Notes: generated by a model not told the origin, from the sequence alone. Shown: positions 8,379 to 16,783, counted from the first letter of the stretch. The stretch is DNA of 25,611 bases from Gemmatimonadales bacterium UBA4456 (GCA_002390225.1 DGOW01000040.1:27623-53233); one strand, 5' to 3'. Translations and numbers: made by a program.

Positions 8379-9814
8379 AACGAAGTCGGCGAGCGCCTCA
8401 GCCCGCGCTCGTACCGGTGCCAGACGCCTGGTTGCACAGGAACGAAGATCACCTCGAGCGGGCGCCTTGCGCTGACTACCGCGAACACAGGAACCCCCCG
8501 ATACACGCCGACTCGCAGGATCTGCTGGCAGTCGACCGGGAACGTGTCGTCCGACTTCCCGTAGTCCCCGCCCTCGAAGACGATCACCTCATCGTCGAGA
8601 TACCAGAACGCCGACCCTGCATAGGTTCCGGCGAACGTCATCGCGGGCCGCAGCGACCGAATCGGGACAGGCGGAGTGCCCACGAGAGTATCGCCTGAGG
8701 ACGTGATCTGAATCGGGACATTCTGTCCTGTCGCGAGACAAACCGACGCGGGCTGCCCGACATAGGCGGCGGCAGTGCCTGACGGATCTCCCAAGAGCAC
8801 CGTATCCGGCGGCGGCGGCGGAATGTAGATGGTGTCAGGCTCGGTCCGGCGCATCATGCGGGGGCGGCAACGGAATCCCGGCTCGCGCGGACAGATCGCA
8901 GCGGAAAGCGTGAAGCCGAACTTTGGTTTCTGATACTCGGAGAACTGGCCGTCCTGTGGCCAATCGTGGTTCAACGCCAGACCCTGCACCCCGACACGGA
9001 CGCCATCCCAGTCAACCTGCGCACCGAGATTGACGTCAAACCCGTTGTGCTCGGCCATCACCGTCACCTGTGACCGCTCACCCATCGCGATGTGTACCGC
9101 GGACCCCGCAAACCATCCGTTGCTGGTGCCCGGCGCATAAAACTCGAGCTTCCTGCCACCCGCGAACATGCCGCCACCGTACCCGAGCGAGAACGTCATG
9201 TCGTTCTCCGGCAGGAACCCGCCGTCGTACCCTCGCAGGTACGCGGTCGCGACGCTGTAGAGGCTCAGGTTAGTGCCGAGGCCATCCCCACTCGAGTACG
9301 AGTCGCGGAGACGTTCGTCGGGGAAGCCCAGCCGGCCCGGCGCATACTCGACCCCAGCACCGAATCCCGGGCCCCCGAAGGTCGGTGACGTGAGGTACCG
9401 GCCCCCGACCGCCAGGCCAAGGCCCTGATCGACAGGCTCCCAGAGTCGCAGGCGCCCGAACAGACCCCATATGTTGCCACCCTCGGCAGCCTCGTTGAGC
9501 GACTGGACGGTGACGCCTCCTTCCGCCCGATCGAACAGGCCGACCGCCGCAGATATGTCTCCGAAGAAATCACTGCGGGCGGGTCCGAATCCCGACGGCT
9601 GACCCGCGGCATCGATCTCGATGCGGCGACCAAGCGAAGCCCAGAATCCCGAGAACGTGGTAGTGACATTCAGGTGCGGTAGCACGCCTGCCACCGGGAT
9701 GTCGAGTAGCCCCGAGCCGTAGCGCTGAGTGCTCGGCATCGTCGGCGTCTGGGCGGCCGACGGCAACGCGACCGTCACGAGAAGAATCAGAGCAAAGAGT
9801 GCACGCCTAATCAT
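8375..9814 (-). CDS. Exported beta-barrel-like outer-membrane protein with C-terminal domain
   Basis: A 479-residue protein with a clear Sec signal peptide (residues 1-21, ALPSAAQ). Residues 30-308 are rich in glycine, aromatic residues and alternating strands (for example LGYGGGMFAGGRKLEFY), typical of an outer-membrane barrel. A linker follows with cysteines C308 and C316 and a PPPPP run (332-336). Then comes a separate strand-rich C-terminal domain (350-479) with C359 and C429. No family recognised. It begins 25 bases after the ccmD stop on the same strand, with no terminator between, so it is probably the last gene of the ccm operon; no clear Shine-Dalgarno is visible. The stop codon TAG (8375-8377) is interleaved with the opposing gene's stop. 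Localisation is inferred from sequence character only. Confidence 0.75.
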   Translation of the reverse strand: MIRRALFALILLVTVALPSAAQTPTMPSTQRYGSGLLDIPVAGVLPHLNVTTTFSGFWASLGRRIEIDAAGQPSGFGPARSDFFGDISAAVGLFDRAEGGVTVQSLNEAAEGGNIWGLFGRLRLWEPVDQGLGLAVGGRYLTSPTFGGPGFGAGVEYAPGRLGFPDERLRDSYSSGDGLGTNLSLYSVATAYLRGYDGGFLPENDMTFSLGYGGGMFAGGRKLEFYAPGTSNGWFAGSAVHIAMGERSQVTVMAEHNGFDVNLGAQVDWDGVRVGVQGLALNHDWPQDGQFSEYQKPKFGFTLSAAICPREPGFRCRPRMMRRTEPDTIYIPPPPPDTVLLGDPSGTAAAYVGQPASVCLATGQNVPIQITSSGDTLVGTPPVPIRSLRPAMTFAGTYAGSAFWYLDDEVIVFEGGDYGKSDDTFPVDCQQILRVGVYRGVPVFAVVSARRPLEVIFVPVQPGVWHRYERGLRRSPTSF

Positions 9815-9839
9815 CGGATGCGTTGTATCGTCCGGTCGA

Positions 9840-10085
9840 TCAGTCTAGGAGTCGCTCTTCGATGGCACGCAACCGGCGCGCGATCGAGACAGCCCATCCG
9901 CCGATCAGCACGATCACCACGGCATAGGCGGTAAAGACGTGCCAGTACGGGCGGAGGTTCTGTTCGGCGAGTCGGCTCGCCTGTGGCGTCCCGGTGGACT
10001 CCTGAGCAACGACCGTCACCGCCATCGCGGCGAGAGCGGCAAGCGAAAGAGCCAGGGAGCGAAGTGTGAGGTTCTTCATGATCAT
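9840..10085 (-). CDS. ccmD: CcmD-like cytochrome c maturation membrane protein
   Basis: An 81-residue protein 9 bases downstream of ccmC. In known systems CcmD is a tiny one-helix protein that stabilises CcmC-CcmE and helps release holo-CcmE from the ABC transporter. Here a signal-like N-terminal hydrophobic stretch (8-28, ending VVAQ) is followed by a short periplasmic piece, the motif YWHVFTAY (47-54), a membrane helix to about residue 68 and a basic/acidic tail (RRLRAIEERLLD), as expected for CcmD. It is longer than the proteobacterial form because of the N-terminal segment. The start may be ATG 10085 or ATG 10079. Identification rests on position, size and topology more than on strict motifs. 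Confidence 0.8.
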   Translation of the reverse strand: MIMKNLTLRSLALSLAALAAMAVTVVAQESTGTPQASRLAEQNLRPYWHVFTAYAVVIVLIGGWAVSIARRLRAIEERLLD

Positions 10086-10094
10086 CGGTGAGTG

Positions 10095-10787
10095 TCAGGC
10101 CGCAGAGCGTGCGCGCAGATCAGCTTCCGCACGTAGCCCCTCGACCGCGTAGCGGAAGAGGAAGAGTCCGAAGAAGAGCAGCGAGAAGACGAGAACCCCG
10201 AAAAGCAGCGTCAGCAGCATGTCGACAGGCAGCGTCGGTCCGTCCGGCCTCGCCACGACCGGGTCGGGATGGAGCGAGCGAAACCAGACAACGCTCAGGT
10301 GAATGAAAGGGATATCGAGGGCACCCACGATCGCGACGACCGCCGCAAATCGCTTCCCCTTCTCAGGATCTTCAGTCGCGTTGCGCACCATGAAATACCC
10401 GACGAAGATGAACCAGAGCAGCAGGGTCAGGGTGAGTCGAGGCTCCCAGGTCCAATAAGTTCCCCACGCGATCTTGCCCCAGAGCGGGCCCGTGATCAGG
10501 ACCAGCGTCGCGAAGACGAGTCCGCCCTCGATCGCGCACAGCGCCGCCCGATCGAGGCGGTCGTCCCGAAGCCAGAGGTACATCCCGCTGGCGAGCGCAG
10601 CGAAGCCGATCGCGAGGAAGCTCGTCCACGCGGCTGGCACATGGACGTAGAAGATCCGCTGGACCACCCCCTGGTTCACCTCGGTATCGACCCAGAAGAA
10701 GGACATCCAGTAGAGCGTGATCAGCCCCAGCAGGCCAAGGACTGTGAGCACTAGTCCACCCCGTCTCATTCCTGCCGTCGACATCAT
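10095..10787 (-). CDS. ccmC: Haem exporter/haem-handling protein CcmC
   Basis: A 230-residue, six-helix member of the CcmC/CcmF/CcsA haem-handling superfamily, which loads haem onto CcmE at the outer face of the inner membrane. The two axial-ligand candidates are present: H49 in YVHVPAAW and H163 in FIHLSVVW. The tryptophan-rich haem-binding loop is at 103-119 (WGKIAWGTYWTWEPRLT). It ends in W-E (114-115) where the usual form is W-D, a conservative variant. The start ATG 10787 overlaps the ccmB stop as ATGA, so the pair is translationally coupled. Confidence 0.95.
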   Translation of the reverse strand: MMSTAGMRRGGLVLTVLGLLGLITLYWMSFFWVDTEVNQGVVQRIFYVHVPAAWTSFLAIGFAALASGMYLWLRDDRLDRAALCAIEGGLVFATLVLITGPLWGKIAWGTYWTWEPRLTLTLLLWFIFVGYFMVRNATEDPEKGKRFAAVVAIVGALDIPFIHLSVVWFRSLHPDPVVARPDGPTLPVDMLLTLLFGVLVFSLLFFGLFLFRYAVEGLRAEADLRARSAA

Positions 10788-11464
10788 TCCTCCACTACGT
10801 ATCGGAAGAGTACGGCTCCGGCGGCCAACGCGGCCAACGCAAACGCACCCAGCATGCGCACATTGCCCTCAACCTCGCTGAACGGTCGCCCGTCAATGAG
10901 ACGAGTGGTCGTGCCCACGCCGTAGATCACCATAGGAACCAAAAGTGGAAACACGAGCACCGGCAACAGTGTCTCGCCCATGCTCGTCCCGGTCGACACC
11001 GCCGCAAAGAGTGTTCCCAACGCCACGAAACCAAGCGAGCCGAGTCCGAGCACGAAGACGAGCCAACCGAGGTTCTGCCCGAGGTTCAAGCCAAAAAAGA
11101 GGCTGAATACACCGAGCACAAGCAGTGACACCGCATAGAGAAGGGCGAAGTTCGCAGTCGTCTTCGCCAGGAAGACCGCATCCTTGGGCGCAGGCGACAT
11201 GAGCACGCCCTGGAAGGCATCGTCCTGCGCCTCCAGATGAAACGTGCGCCCCACACCGAGGAGTCCCCCGAACACCAGAGTCATCCAGATGAGCCCGGCT
11301 GCCACATCCTCAGGCCGGGTCGTGGTCGTATCGATCGAGAAATTGAAGAGCACCCCGGCGAGAACGGCGAACGCCCCCATCGCGGCGATTCGTTCCCTCG
11401 AGCGGATCTCCAGGAGAAGGTCTTTCCAGACAATGGCCCACACCTGGGTGAGGTACGTGCTCAT
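10784..11464 (-). CDS. ccmB: Haem exporter permease CcmB
   Basis: A 226-residue integral membrane protein with about six helices, the permease subunit of the CcmABCD complex. Recognisable CcmB features include the N-terminal VWKDLLLEIRSRE, the loop EAQDDAFQGVLMSPAP after the second helix, and ETLLPVLVFPLLVPMVIYG. ATG 11464 overlaps the ccmA stop by four bases (ATGA), and its own stop overlaps the ccmC start in the same way. Confidence 0.95.
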   Translation of the reverse strand: MSTYLTQVWAIVWKDLLLEIRSRERIAAMGAFAVLAGVLFNFSIDTTTTRPEDVAAGLIWMTLVFGGLLGVGRTFHLEAQDDAFQGVLMSPAPKDAVFLAKTTANFALLYAVSLLVLGVFSLFFGLNLGQNLGWLVFVLGLGSLGFVALGTLFAAVSTGTSMGETLLPVLVFPLLVPMVIYGVGTTTRLIDGRPFSEVEGNVRMLGAFALAALAAGAVLFRYVVEE

Positions 11465-12249
11465 GCGCGGCCCTCGACGACGTCATGGTAGTGGCGCTCG
11501 AAATCCTTCCGGCCAAGCCCCTGGTTGTCGCCTTCCCACGCAAAGCGACCGGCGACCTGCACCGCAAGGCGGGTCGCCATCTCAAGACCTTCACGCAGGT
11601 TGTGCGTCACCATCACCACGGTGCGGCGCCCATCCTTGAGTTCGTCGAGAACATCGCGGAGCACGCTTGCGGCGGAAGGATCCAGACCGGTGTACGGCTC
11701 GTCAAGCAACACGACGTCGGGATCATGCAGTAGGGCGCGGGCCAGCGAGAGGCGTTGCCGCATGCCGTGCGAAAGCTGGCGCGCCTCGAATCTGATCCGT
11801 TGGGTCAAGCCAACCTGCTCGAGTCGAGCCGGGATCCTTTCGTCCAGATCCGACAGACCGAAAAGCTTGCCGTAGAAGCGCAGGTTCTCCTCCACGGTGA
11901 GCCGACCGTACAGGAAGCCCTTGTGGGAGAGCATGCCGATGCGGTGTCTCCAATCGGTATCGGAAGAGAGGAGCGGCTTGCCCCGAACCGACACGGACCC
12001 GGCGGTCGGACGCATCGCACCGGCGAGCATGCCGAGCAGCGTGGATTTGCCCGCTCCGTTGGGGCCGAAGACGGTGAGAAATTCTCCTTCGTTCATGGAG
12101 AGGTCTATACCGTCCACGGCGATGACGGTGCCATACTCGCGGCAGAGCCCTGCCGCCTGAAGTACCGCGCCGCCCGAGCCCGCGAGAACCGTTTGTTCGG
12201 CCTCGTCGACACCGAGCGTATGCGCCGAGGCCGACACGACGACGGTCAC
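11461..12249 (-). CDS. ccmA: Haem exporter ATP-binding protein CcmA
   Basis: A 262-residue ABC ATPase that drives release of haem-loaded CcmE from CcmCD. Walker A GPNGAGKST is at 62-70, the signature LSHGM at 159-163 and Walker B VVLLDEP at 179-185, followed by the switch histidine in VTHN. The frame is open upstream to 12291, but a GTG at 12249 forms a GTGA overlap with the stop of the preceding zinc-ribbon gene. This matches the 4-base coupling seen elsewhere in this operon, so I prefer it. About 25 residues before the ABC core have no family match, and the true start could be slightly further in. Confidence 0.94.
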   Translation of the reverse strand: MTVVVSASAHTLGVDEAEQTVLAGSGGAVLQAAGLCREYGTVIAVDGIDLSMNEGEFLTVFGPNGAGKSTLLGMLAGAMRPTAGSVSVRGKPLLSSDTDWRHRIGMLSHKGFLYGRLTVEENLRFYGKLFGLSDLDERIPARLEQVGLTQRIRFEARQLSHGMRQRLSLARALLHDPDVVLLDEPYTGLDPSAASVLRDVLDELKDGRRTVVMVTHNLREGLEMATRLAVQVAGRFAWEGDNQGLGRKDFERHYHDVVEGRA

Positions 12250-12677
12250 CCAGCCACGGCTGCAGCGAACGCGTGCCCGCACGCCGAGCAAAAGCGGCTG
12301 CCGTCAGCGTTGGCGTAGGCACAAGCTGGGCACGGAGTACCGGTGTTGAGTCCCTCCCGGAGTCGAGCGATCTCGGCCTCGAGAGCTTCGTCCCCTGCAC
12401 CACCAGCCTTAGCCGCTTCGTCCGCCTCGAGCGCGGCAAGCGCTTCGGCGGTCAATTCGCTCTTCAGCGACCGGTAGTCATCCTCATCGAGCTTGCCCGC
12501 GAGGAAGTCATACTCGACGTCCCTCAGGGCCAGGAGAGCGACCCTCTTCCTAGCTTCGGTCTCGGTCAACTCGTCATCGTCTCGCTCGAGCGACGCATGG
12601 ATCCCCTTCACGAGCGGCTGCAGGATGAAGAGCACCACGGCAGCGGCGACGAGCACGACACCGACGGTAAACATCAT
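12246..12677 (-). CDS. CcmI-like membrane protein with C-terminal zinc ribbon
   Basis: A 143-residue protein. Residues 3-22 are one membrane helix. Residues 40-80 resemble the CcmI/CcmH N-terminal region (ALLALRDVEYDFLAGKLDEDDYRSLKSEL). A helical, possibly coiled stretch follows, then a zinc ribbon with C116-x2-C119 (CPAC) and C130-x2-C133 (CSAC). GAGG 9 bases before ATG 12677 fixes the start; ATG 12674 is equally possible in principle. It lies 19 bases after ccmF and overlaps ccmA by four bases, so it is embedded in the Ccm operon. E. coli CcmI instead carries a long TPR domain that holds apocytochrome. The cysteines may simply bind zinc, or could act on thiols in the absence of CcmG/CcmH; the first is more likely. 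Confidence 0.82.
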   Translation of the reverse strand: MMFTVGVVLVAAAVVLFILQPLVKGIHASLERDDDELTETEARKRVALLALRDVEYDFLAGKLDEDDYRSLKSELTAEALAALEADEAAKAGGAGDEALEAEIARLREGLNTGTPCPACAYANADGSRFCSACGHAFAAAVAG

Positions 12678-12696
12678 CCCCGGATACCTCGCGGCC

Positions 12697-14757
12697 TCAG
12701 TCGGCCCCCGCGGCGGCGGGTTCCTTCGCCCCGGCAACCCGTTCCCGCGGGCGGCGAGTCCGATCGATGCTCGGCCAAAGTGCGATCACAGTGCCTAGGG
12801 TAAGGAAGAGACAACCGATCCAGATCCAGTTCACAAGCGGTTTGATCAGCACCTGAAGGTCGATCCCCTGAGCGCCAGGATCGTTTTGCAGCGCGCCACC
12901 CGTGTCGTTCATCGCAGAGAGGATCAGGTACAGATCTTCCTGAATGATCGACTGGATGCCGACCTCAGTCATCGGCTGCGTGTCCCGGTTCGTGTACTGA
13001 CGCTTTTCGGTAGTCAGGACCCCCTTCGACACGCCATCCCGACGTACGGAGACCGTGGCGATCGCCTGCCAGAGGAGATTTCTCTCCCCCCGCCCAATCG
13101 ACATGGAGAGTCCTTCGTACGTCAGCTCGTATGTGTGTCCGAACGGAGACTCGACCTCGACCACGTCGCCCGGCTGCACATTGAAGCGGCTATCCGTGTT
13201 GTACGCAGCCCCGGCGAATGCAATGCACAGCATGACGAAGCCGACATGGACGGTATAGCCACCCCATCGACGACGGTTCCGGGTGATCAGATGGAAGAAG
13301 GCAAGCAGATATCCTTCGCCTTCAATCCGTGCTCGTGCCCGCGTGCCCTTCCAGAACTCGGTTGCGATCACGGTGAGGACGAACGCGGATATGCTCCAGG
13401 TGACCAGCGCCAGTTCATGCCTCGCACCCAGAGCAAACAGCCCGATGCCGGTCACGGCACCGACCGTCACGGGAATCGTGAAGTTCTTCTGAAGGTTCCG
13501 CTTCGTCGCCCGCCGCCACGCGATCACAGGACCGATCCCGACGAGAGTCAGAAGCATGAGTCCGATCGGGAAGTTGACCTTCTCGAAGAACGGCGGCCCG
13601 ACCGAAATCTCTTGACCGGTGAAACCCTCCGAGATCAGCGGGAACATGGTGCCCCACATCACGGAGAACGCGGCGCCCAGCAGCAGGAGGTTGTTGAATA
13701 GGAACGCGGACTCGCGGGACACGAATGATTCGATCTGGTTCTCGGATCTAAGCTGTGGTAGCCGATACAGAATCAGCACAACCGAGGCCGCGAGCACCGT
13801 GCCCATGAAGCTGAGGAAGATGTATGCGATCTTGAGCTCCTGGGCGAAGGAGTGCACTGACTCGATCAGCCCCGAGCGCGTCAGGAAGGTCGCGAAGATC
13901 GTGAGTAGGAACGTCACGACCACCAACGACATGTTCCAGACCTTCAACATGCCGCGGTTTTCCTGGATCTGAATCGAGTGCAGGAACGCGGTCGCCGTCA
14001 GCCACGGCAGCAGGGAAGCATTCTCCACCGGATCCCAAAACCAGTATCCACCCCAACCCAGTTCTTCGTACGCCCAGCGCATTCCGAAGACGATCCCGAC
14101 GGAAAGAAAAAGCCAGCTCGTGAGAATCCAGCGCCGAGTGAGCTGAATCCAGCGCGCATCCAGTCGCCCATTGAGCAGCGCCGCCACCGCGAACGCGAAC
14201 GGAATCGTGAAGGCCGTAAACCCGAGGTAGAGCGTCGGCGGGTGAATCGTCATCCAGTAATTCTGGAGCTGCGGATTCAACCCACGTCCGTCGGCAGGCG
14301 TGAAGTCGAGGCGCTCGAACGGATTCACATCCGCGAAGAGCAGAACGACGATGAAGAAGAGCAGGATCGTCTGCAGTACACCCGCCACGTACGGCATGAA
14401 CTCCCGATTCTTCTTCCGGTTGGTGAATACCGTGATCGCCGCGAAGAACGCGAGCAGGACAGCCCAGAAAAGGAGCGAGCCCCGCTGACCGGCCCACAGG
14501 CCGGTCACCTTGTAGAAAAGCTCCAGATTCGCGTTCGAATAGTTGGCCACATACCAGTATTCGAAGCGGTCACCCAGGAACGCCGCACCCACGCCAAACG
14601 AGGCGATGAGCAGAAGGCCGAACACCGCATAGATGCTGCGTTCGGCGCTGAGAACCAGGTCTCCGCGGAGTGTACGTCCACCCGCATAACCAAGCACCAT
14701 GCCCCAGACCGCCACTGGCAGGGAGATCCAGAGCGCGAACTCCCCGAGAATCGTCAC
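12697..14757 (-). CDS. ccmF: Cytochrome c haem lyase subunit CcmF
   Basis: A 686-residue polytopic membrane protein that attaches haem to apocytochrome c, taking it from CcmE. Family landmarks are in order: the NANLELFYKVTGLWAGQRGS loop (75-94), the IHPP histidine H172, the haem-binding WWD motif WGGYWFWDPVENASLLPW (235-252), a histidine in the SVHSFA loop, and a late histidine in YTVHVGF near the large periplasmic domain. Length is normal for CcmF (about 630-690). It starts with GTG 14757, sharing GTGA with the ccmE stop. Confidence 0.97.
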   Translation of the reverse strand: MTILGEFALWISLPVAVWGMVLGYAGGRTLRGDLVLSAERSIYAVFGLLLIASFGVGAAFLGDRFEYWYVANYSNANLELFYKVTGLWAGQRGSLLFWAVLLAFFAAITVFTNRKKNREFMPYVAGVLQTILLFFIVVLLFADVNPFERLDFTPADGRGLNPQLQNYWMTIHPPTLYLGFTAFTIPFAFAVAALLNGRLDARWIQLTRRWILTSWLFLSVGIVFGMRWAYEELGWGGYWFWDPVENASLLPWLTATAFLHSIQIQENRGMLKVWNMSLVVVTFLLTIFATFLTRSGLIESVHSFAQELKIAYIFLSFMGTVLAASVVLILYRLPQLRSENQIESFVSRESAFLFNNLLLLGAAFSVMWGTMFPLISEGFTGQEISVGPPFFEKVNFPIGLMLLTLVGIGPVIAWRRATKRNLQKNFTIPVTVGAVTGIGLFALGARHELALVTWSISAFVLTVIATEFWKGTRARARIEGEGYLLAFFHLITRNRRRWGGYTVHVGFVMLCIAFAGAAYNTDSRFNVQPGDVVEVESPFGHTYELTYEGLSMSIGRGERNLLWQAIATVSVRRDGVSKGVLTTEKRQYTNRDTQPMTEVGIQSIIQEDLYLILSAMNDTGGALQNDPGAQGIDLQVLIKPLVNWIWIGCLFLTLGTVIALWPSIDRTRRPRERVAGAKEPAAAGAD

Positions 14758-15185
14758 TTATCGATCCCTGCGAGCTCCTCGGGCGAAGCCTCGTACCGAC
14801 TGCCGCACTTGGTCAGAAGGGTCGTCGCCTCGAATACGCCATCGGCTCGCAGCCTCCCTTCAAGCACGACCTCGATCTTGTCCGTGAACGTATCGGGCAG
14901 GGCATCGCGGTATTCAACGACGAACGTCGCTGACTCGTCGACCATGTCGCGCACGGTGAAGATGTGGAGCAACTCCCCTTCACCCCGCGAATACGTGCCC
15001 GCGACAGCCATCCCGCCGACCTTTACGCCGACATCGTGGAACGTCGGATCCTCCGCGACCTTCTCGATCAGTTCGACCGGGGTCATGTAATAGACCATCG
15101 TCTCGCTGACGCCGGTCCATATCAGGTACGTGACGACGGCAGCTACGCCGACGAGACCAACCATGAATCGTCCGTTCTTGTTCAT
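14754..15185 (-). CDS. ccmE: Haem chaperone CcmE, cysteine (CxxxY) variant
   Basis: A 143-residue protein: an N-terminal membrane anchor (8-24), then a periplasmic OB-fold (MVYYMTPVEL, VKVGGMAVAGTY, EVVLEGRLRADGVFEATTLLTKC). In E. coli, H130 of the HxxxY motif binds haem covalently. Here the aligned motif is C127-G-S-R-Y131 after LLTK; codon TGC at 14807-14805 confirms cysteine. Cys-type CcmE is known from Desulfovibrio and archaea and defines, with loss of ccmG and ccmH, the System I* variant. GAGG 5 bases before ATG 15185 supports the start. It is the first gene of the ccm run. A weak -10-like TAGATT lies at 15225-15230 on this strand, so a promoter between glpK and ccmE is possible. Confidence 0.96.
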   Translation of the reverse strand: MNKNGRFMVGLVGVAAVVTYLIWTGVSETMVYYMTPVELIEKVAEDPTFHDVGVKVGGMAVAGTYSRGEGELLHIFTVRDMVDESATFVVEYRDALPDTFTDKIEVVLEGRLRADGVFEATTLLTKCGSRYEASPEELAGIDK

Positions 15186-15258
15186 ACCGTCCTCTCCGAG
15201 CCATGTCGTGCGGAACGTGAGGCGAATCTAGCCTACACACCACTCCCCCGAAAAGTCC

Positions 15259-15283
15259 GGAAAACCCCCTACATCCACGGGGT
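15259..15283 (-). terminator. Weak terminator-like hairpin after glpK
   Basis: On the minus strand ACCCC is followed by a 10-base loop, GGGGT and TTTCC, beginning at the last base of the glpK stop codon. The 5-bp stem and short T-run make it weak. It is the only hint of a transcript end between glpK and ccmE. Confidence 0.3.
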
Positions 15284-16779
15284 CAGCTCTGATCACGAGC
15301 CCATGAGAGTGTAGCCCTCACCGCACGATTCCAACCCTGCATGGCGGTTGCTCGTTCCCTCGCGTCAGACCCGGGCTCAAAACGAGCCGAATCACCCTGC
15401 GCACCGAGGAAGTCTTCAGCGTCAGTCCAGACGCCGGCGGCAAGGCCGGCCAGGCCGGCCGCTCCGAGGGCCGTCGTTTCGACAATGGGGGGGCGACGGA
15501 CAGGAACGTGGGTTACATCTGCCTGGAACTGCATGAGCCAATCATTCAAAGAGGCACCGCCGTCGACGCGCAACTCTGCCGTTTCTACCCCCGAATCGGC
15601 TTCCATGGCTCGCAGAACCTCGGTCGTGCCGTACGCCATCGCCTCGAGCGCCGCACGCACGATTTGCGCAGACGAGGTGCCTCGAGTCAGGCCGAAGATC
15701 GAGCCTCGCGCGTCCGCCTCCCAATGCGGCGCTCCGAGACCCACGAATCCCGGTACGAAGTAGACGCCCCCGTTATCGACGAGTGCGGCCGCCATCGCCT
15801 CTGAGTCACCAGCTGACGAGACGAGTTCGAGCTCGTCGCGCAGCCACTGGATCGCAGCTCCTGCGATGAAGACGGATCCTTCCAGCGCATAGGCGAGCCC
15901 CCCGGACGCGTCACACGCGGCCGTGGTTAGCAGCCCATGCTCGGAGGGCACCACCGAATCACCGGTATGCAAGAGGAGGAAGGCGCCTGTGCCGTAGGTG
16001 TTCTTTGCAAGACCGGGCGTCCAGCATCCCTGGCCGAATAGCGCAGCCTGCTGATCACCCGCGACACCCTGGATCGGAGCCTCGAGCCCGAGGTGCTCCC
16101 CCACGCTCATCCCGAAATCACCCGAGCTGGGCCGGACGTCTGGCAACAGTCCGGCTGGAACACCGAGAAGATCGAGTGCCCAGTCGTCCCAGGTGGCGTC
16201 GTGGAGGTTGAAGAGCATCGTCCGTGACGCGTTGGTCGGGTCCGTCACATGCGAGGCGCCGTCAGTCAGGCGCGCGATCAACCATGAATCGATCGTACCG
16301 ACCGCCAGATCACCGGCTTCGGCCCGGGCTCGAATCGCAGGATCGGATTCGAGTAGCCACGCGATCTTCGTCCCCGAGAAATAGGGGTCGAGGACTAGAC
16401 CAGATCGACGCCGCACCTCGGCTTCATGCCCGGCAGTCCTGAGCGCGCGGCATATCGGCTGTGTGCGGCGATCCTGCCATACGATCGCTCGATGCACGGG
16501 CTCCAGCGTCGCCCGGTCCCACAGCACGACCGTTTCCCTCTGGTTCGTGATCCCAATCGACCGAATGTCCGCATCGGACGCGGCGTCGACTGCCGTCTGT
16601 GCGACACGGCGTGTCACATCCCAAATTTCGTTGGCGTCGTGCTCGACCCAGCCAGGCTCCGGGAAGTACTGGGTGAACTCCGAGTAGCCCCGACCGAGCA
16701 CACGGCCATCGACACTGATGACGAGGCACGTAGTGCCCGTGGTCCCCTGATCGATCGCGAGAACGGCGGGAACAGTCAT
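15283..16779 (-). CDS. glpK: Glycerol kinase
   Basis: Phosphorylates glycerol to sn-glycerol 3-phosphate with ATP. The 498 residues are the normal length for this FGGY-family kinase. Visible motifs: the phosphate-binding loop DQGTTGTT (10-17), PGWVEHD and TNQRET (substrate region), DSWLI, DPTNASRTMLFN, the GDQQAALFGQ catalytic-Asp segment, and NTYGTGAFLL. The open frame extends upstream to 16884, but ATG 16779 has GGAG 7 bases before it and starts 4 bases after the maf stop, so I use it. No glycerol facilitator or glycerol-3-phosphate dehydrogenase lies nearby; neighbours are maf and dtd, a housekeeping rather than a catabolic setting. Confidence 0.95.
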   Translation of the reverse strand: MTVPAVLAIDQGTTGTTCLVISVDGRVLGRGYSEFTQYFPEPGWVEHDANEIWDVTRRVAQTAVDAASDADIRSIGITNQRETVVLWDRATLEPVHRAIVWQDRRTQPICRALRTAGHEAEVRRRSGLVLDPYFSGTKIAWLLESDPAIRARAEAGDLAVGTIDSWLIARLTDGASHVTDPTNASRTMLFNLHDATWDDWALDLLGVPAGLLPDVRPSSGDFGMSVGEHLGLEAPIQGVAGDQQAALFGQGCWTPGLAKNTYGTGAFLLLHTGDSVVPSEHGLLTTAACDASGGLAYALEGSVFIAGAAIQWLRDELELVSSAGDSEAMAAALVDNGGVYFVPGFVGLGAPHWEADARGSIFGLTRGTSSAQIVRAALEAMAYGTTEVLRAMEADSGVETAELRVDGGASLNDWLMQFQADVTHVPVRRPPIVETTALGAAGLAGLAAGVWTDAEDFLGAQGDSARFEPGSDARERATAMQGWNRAVRATLSWARDQS

Positions 16780-16783
16780 GACG

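Noticed and set aside
13978..15090. Long plus-strand open frame (370 codons) opposite ccmF and ccmE
   Set aside because: It runs antisense to two well-identified membrane protein genes, has a charged low-complexity composition typical of shadow frames in G+C-rich DNA, and has no ribosome binding site or family motif.
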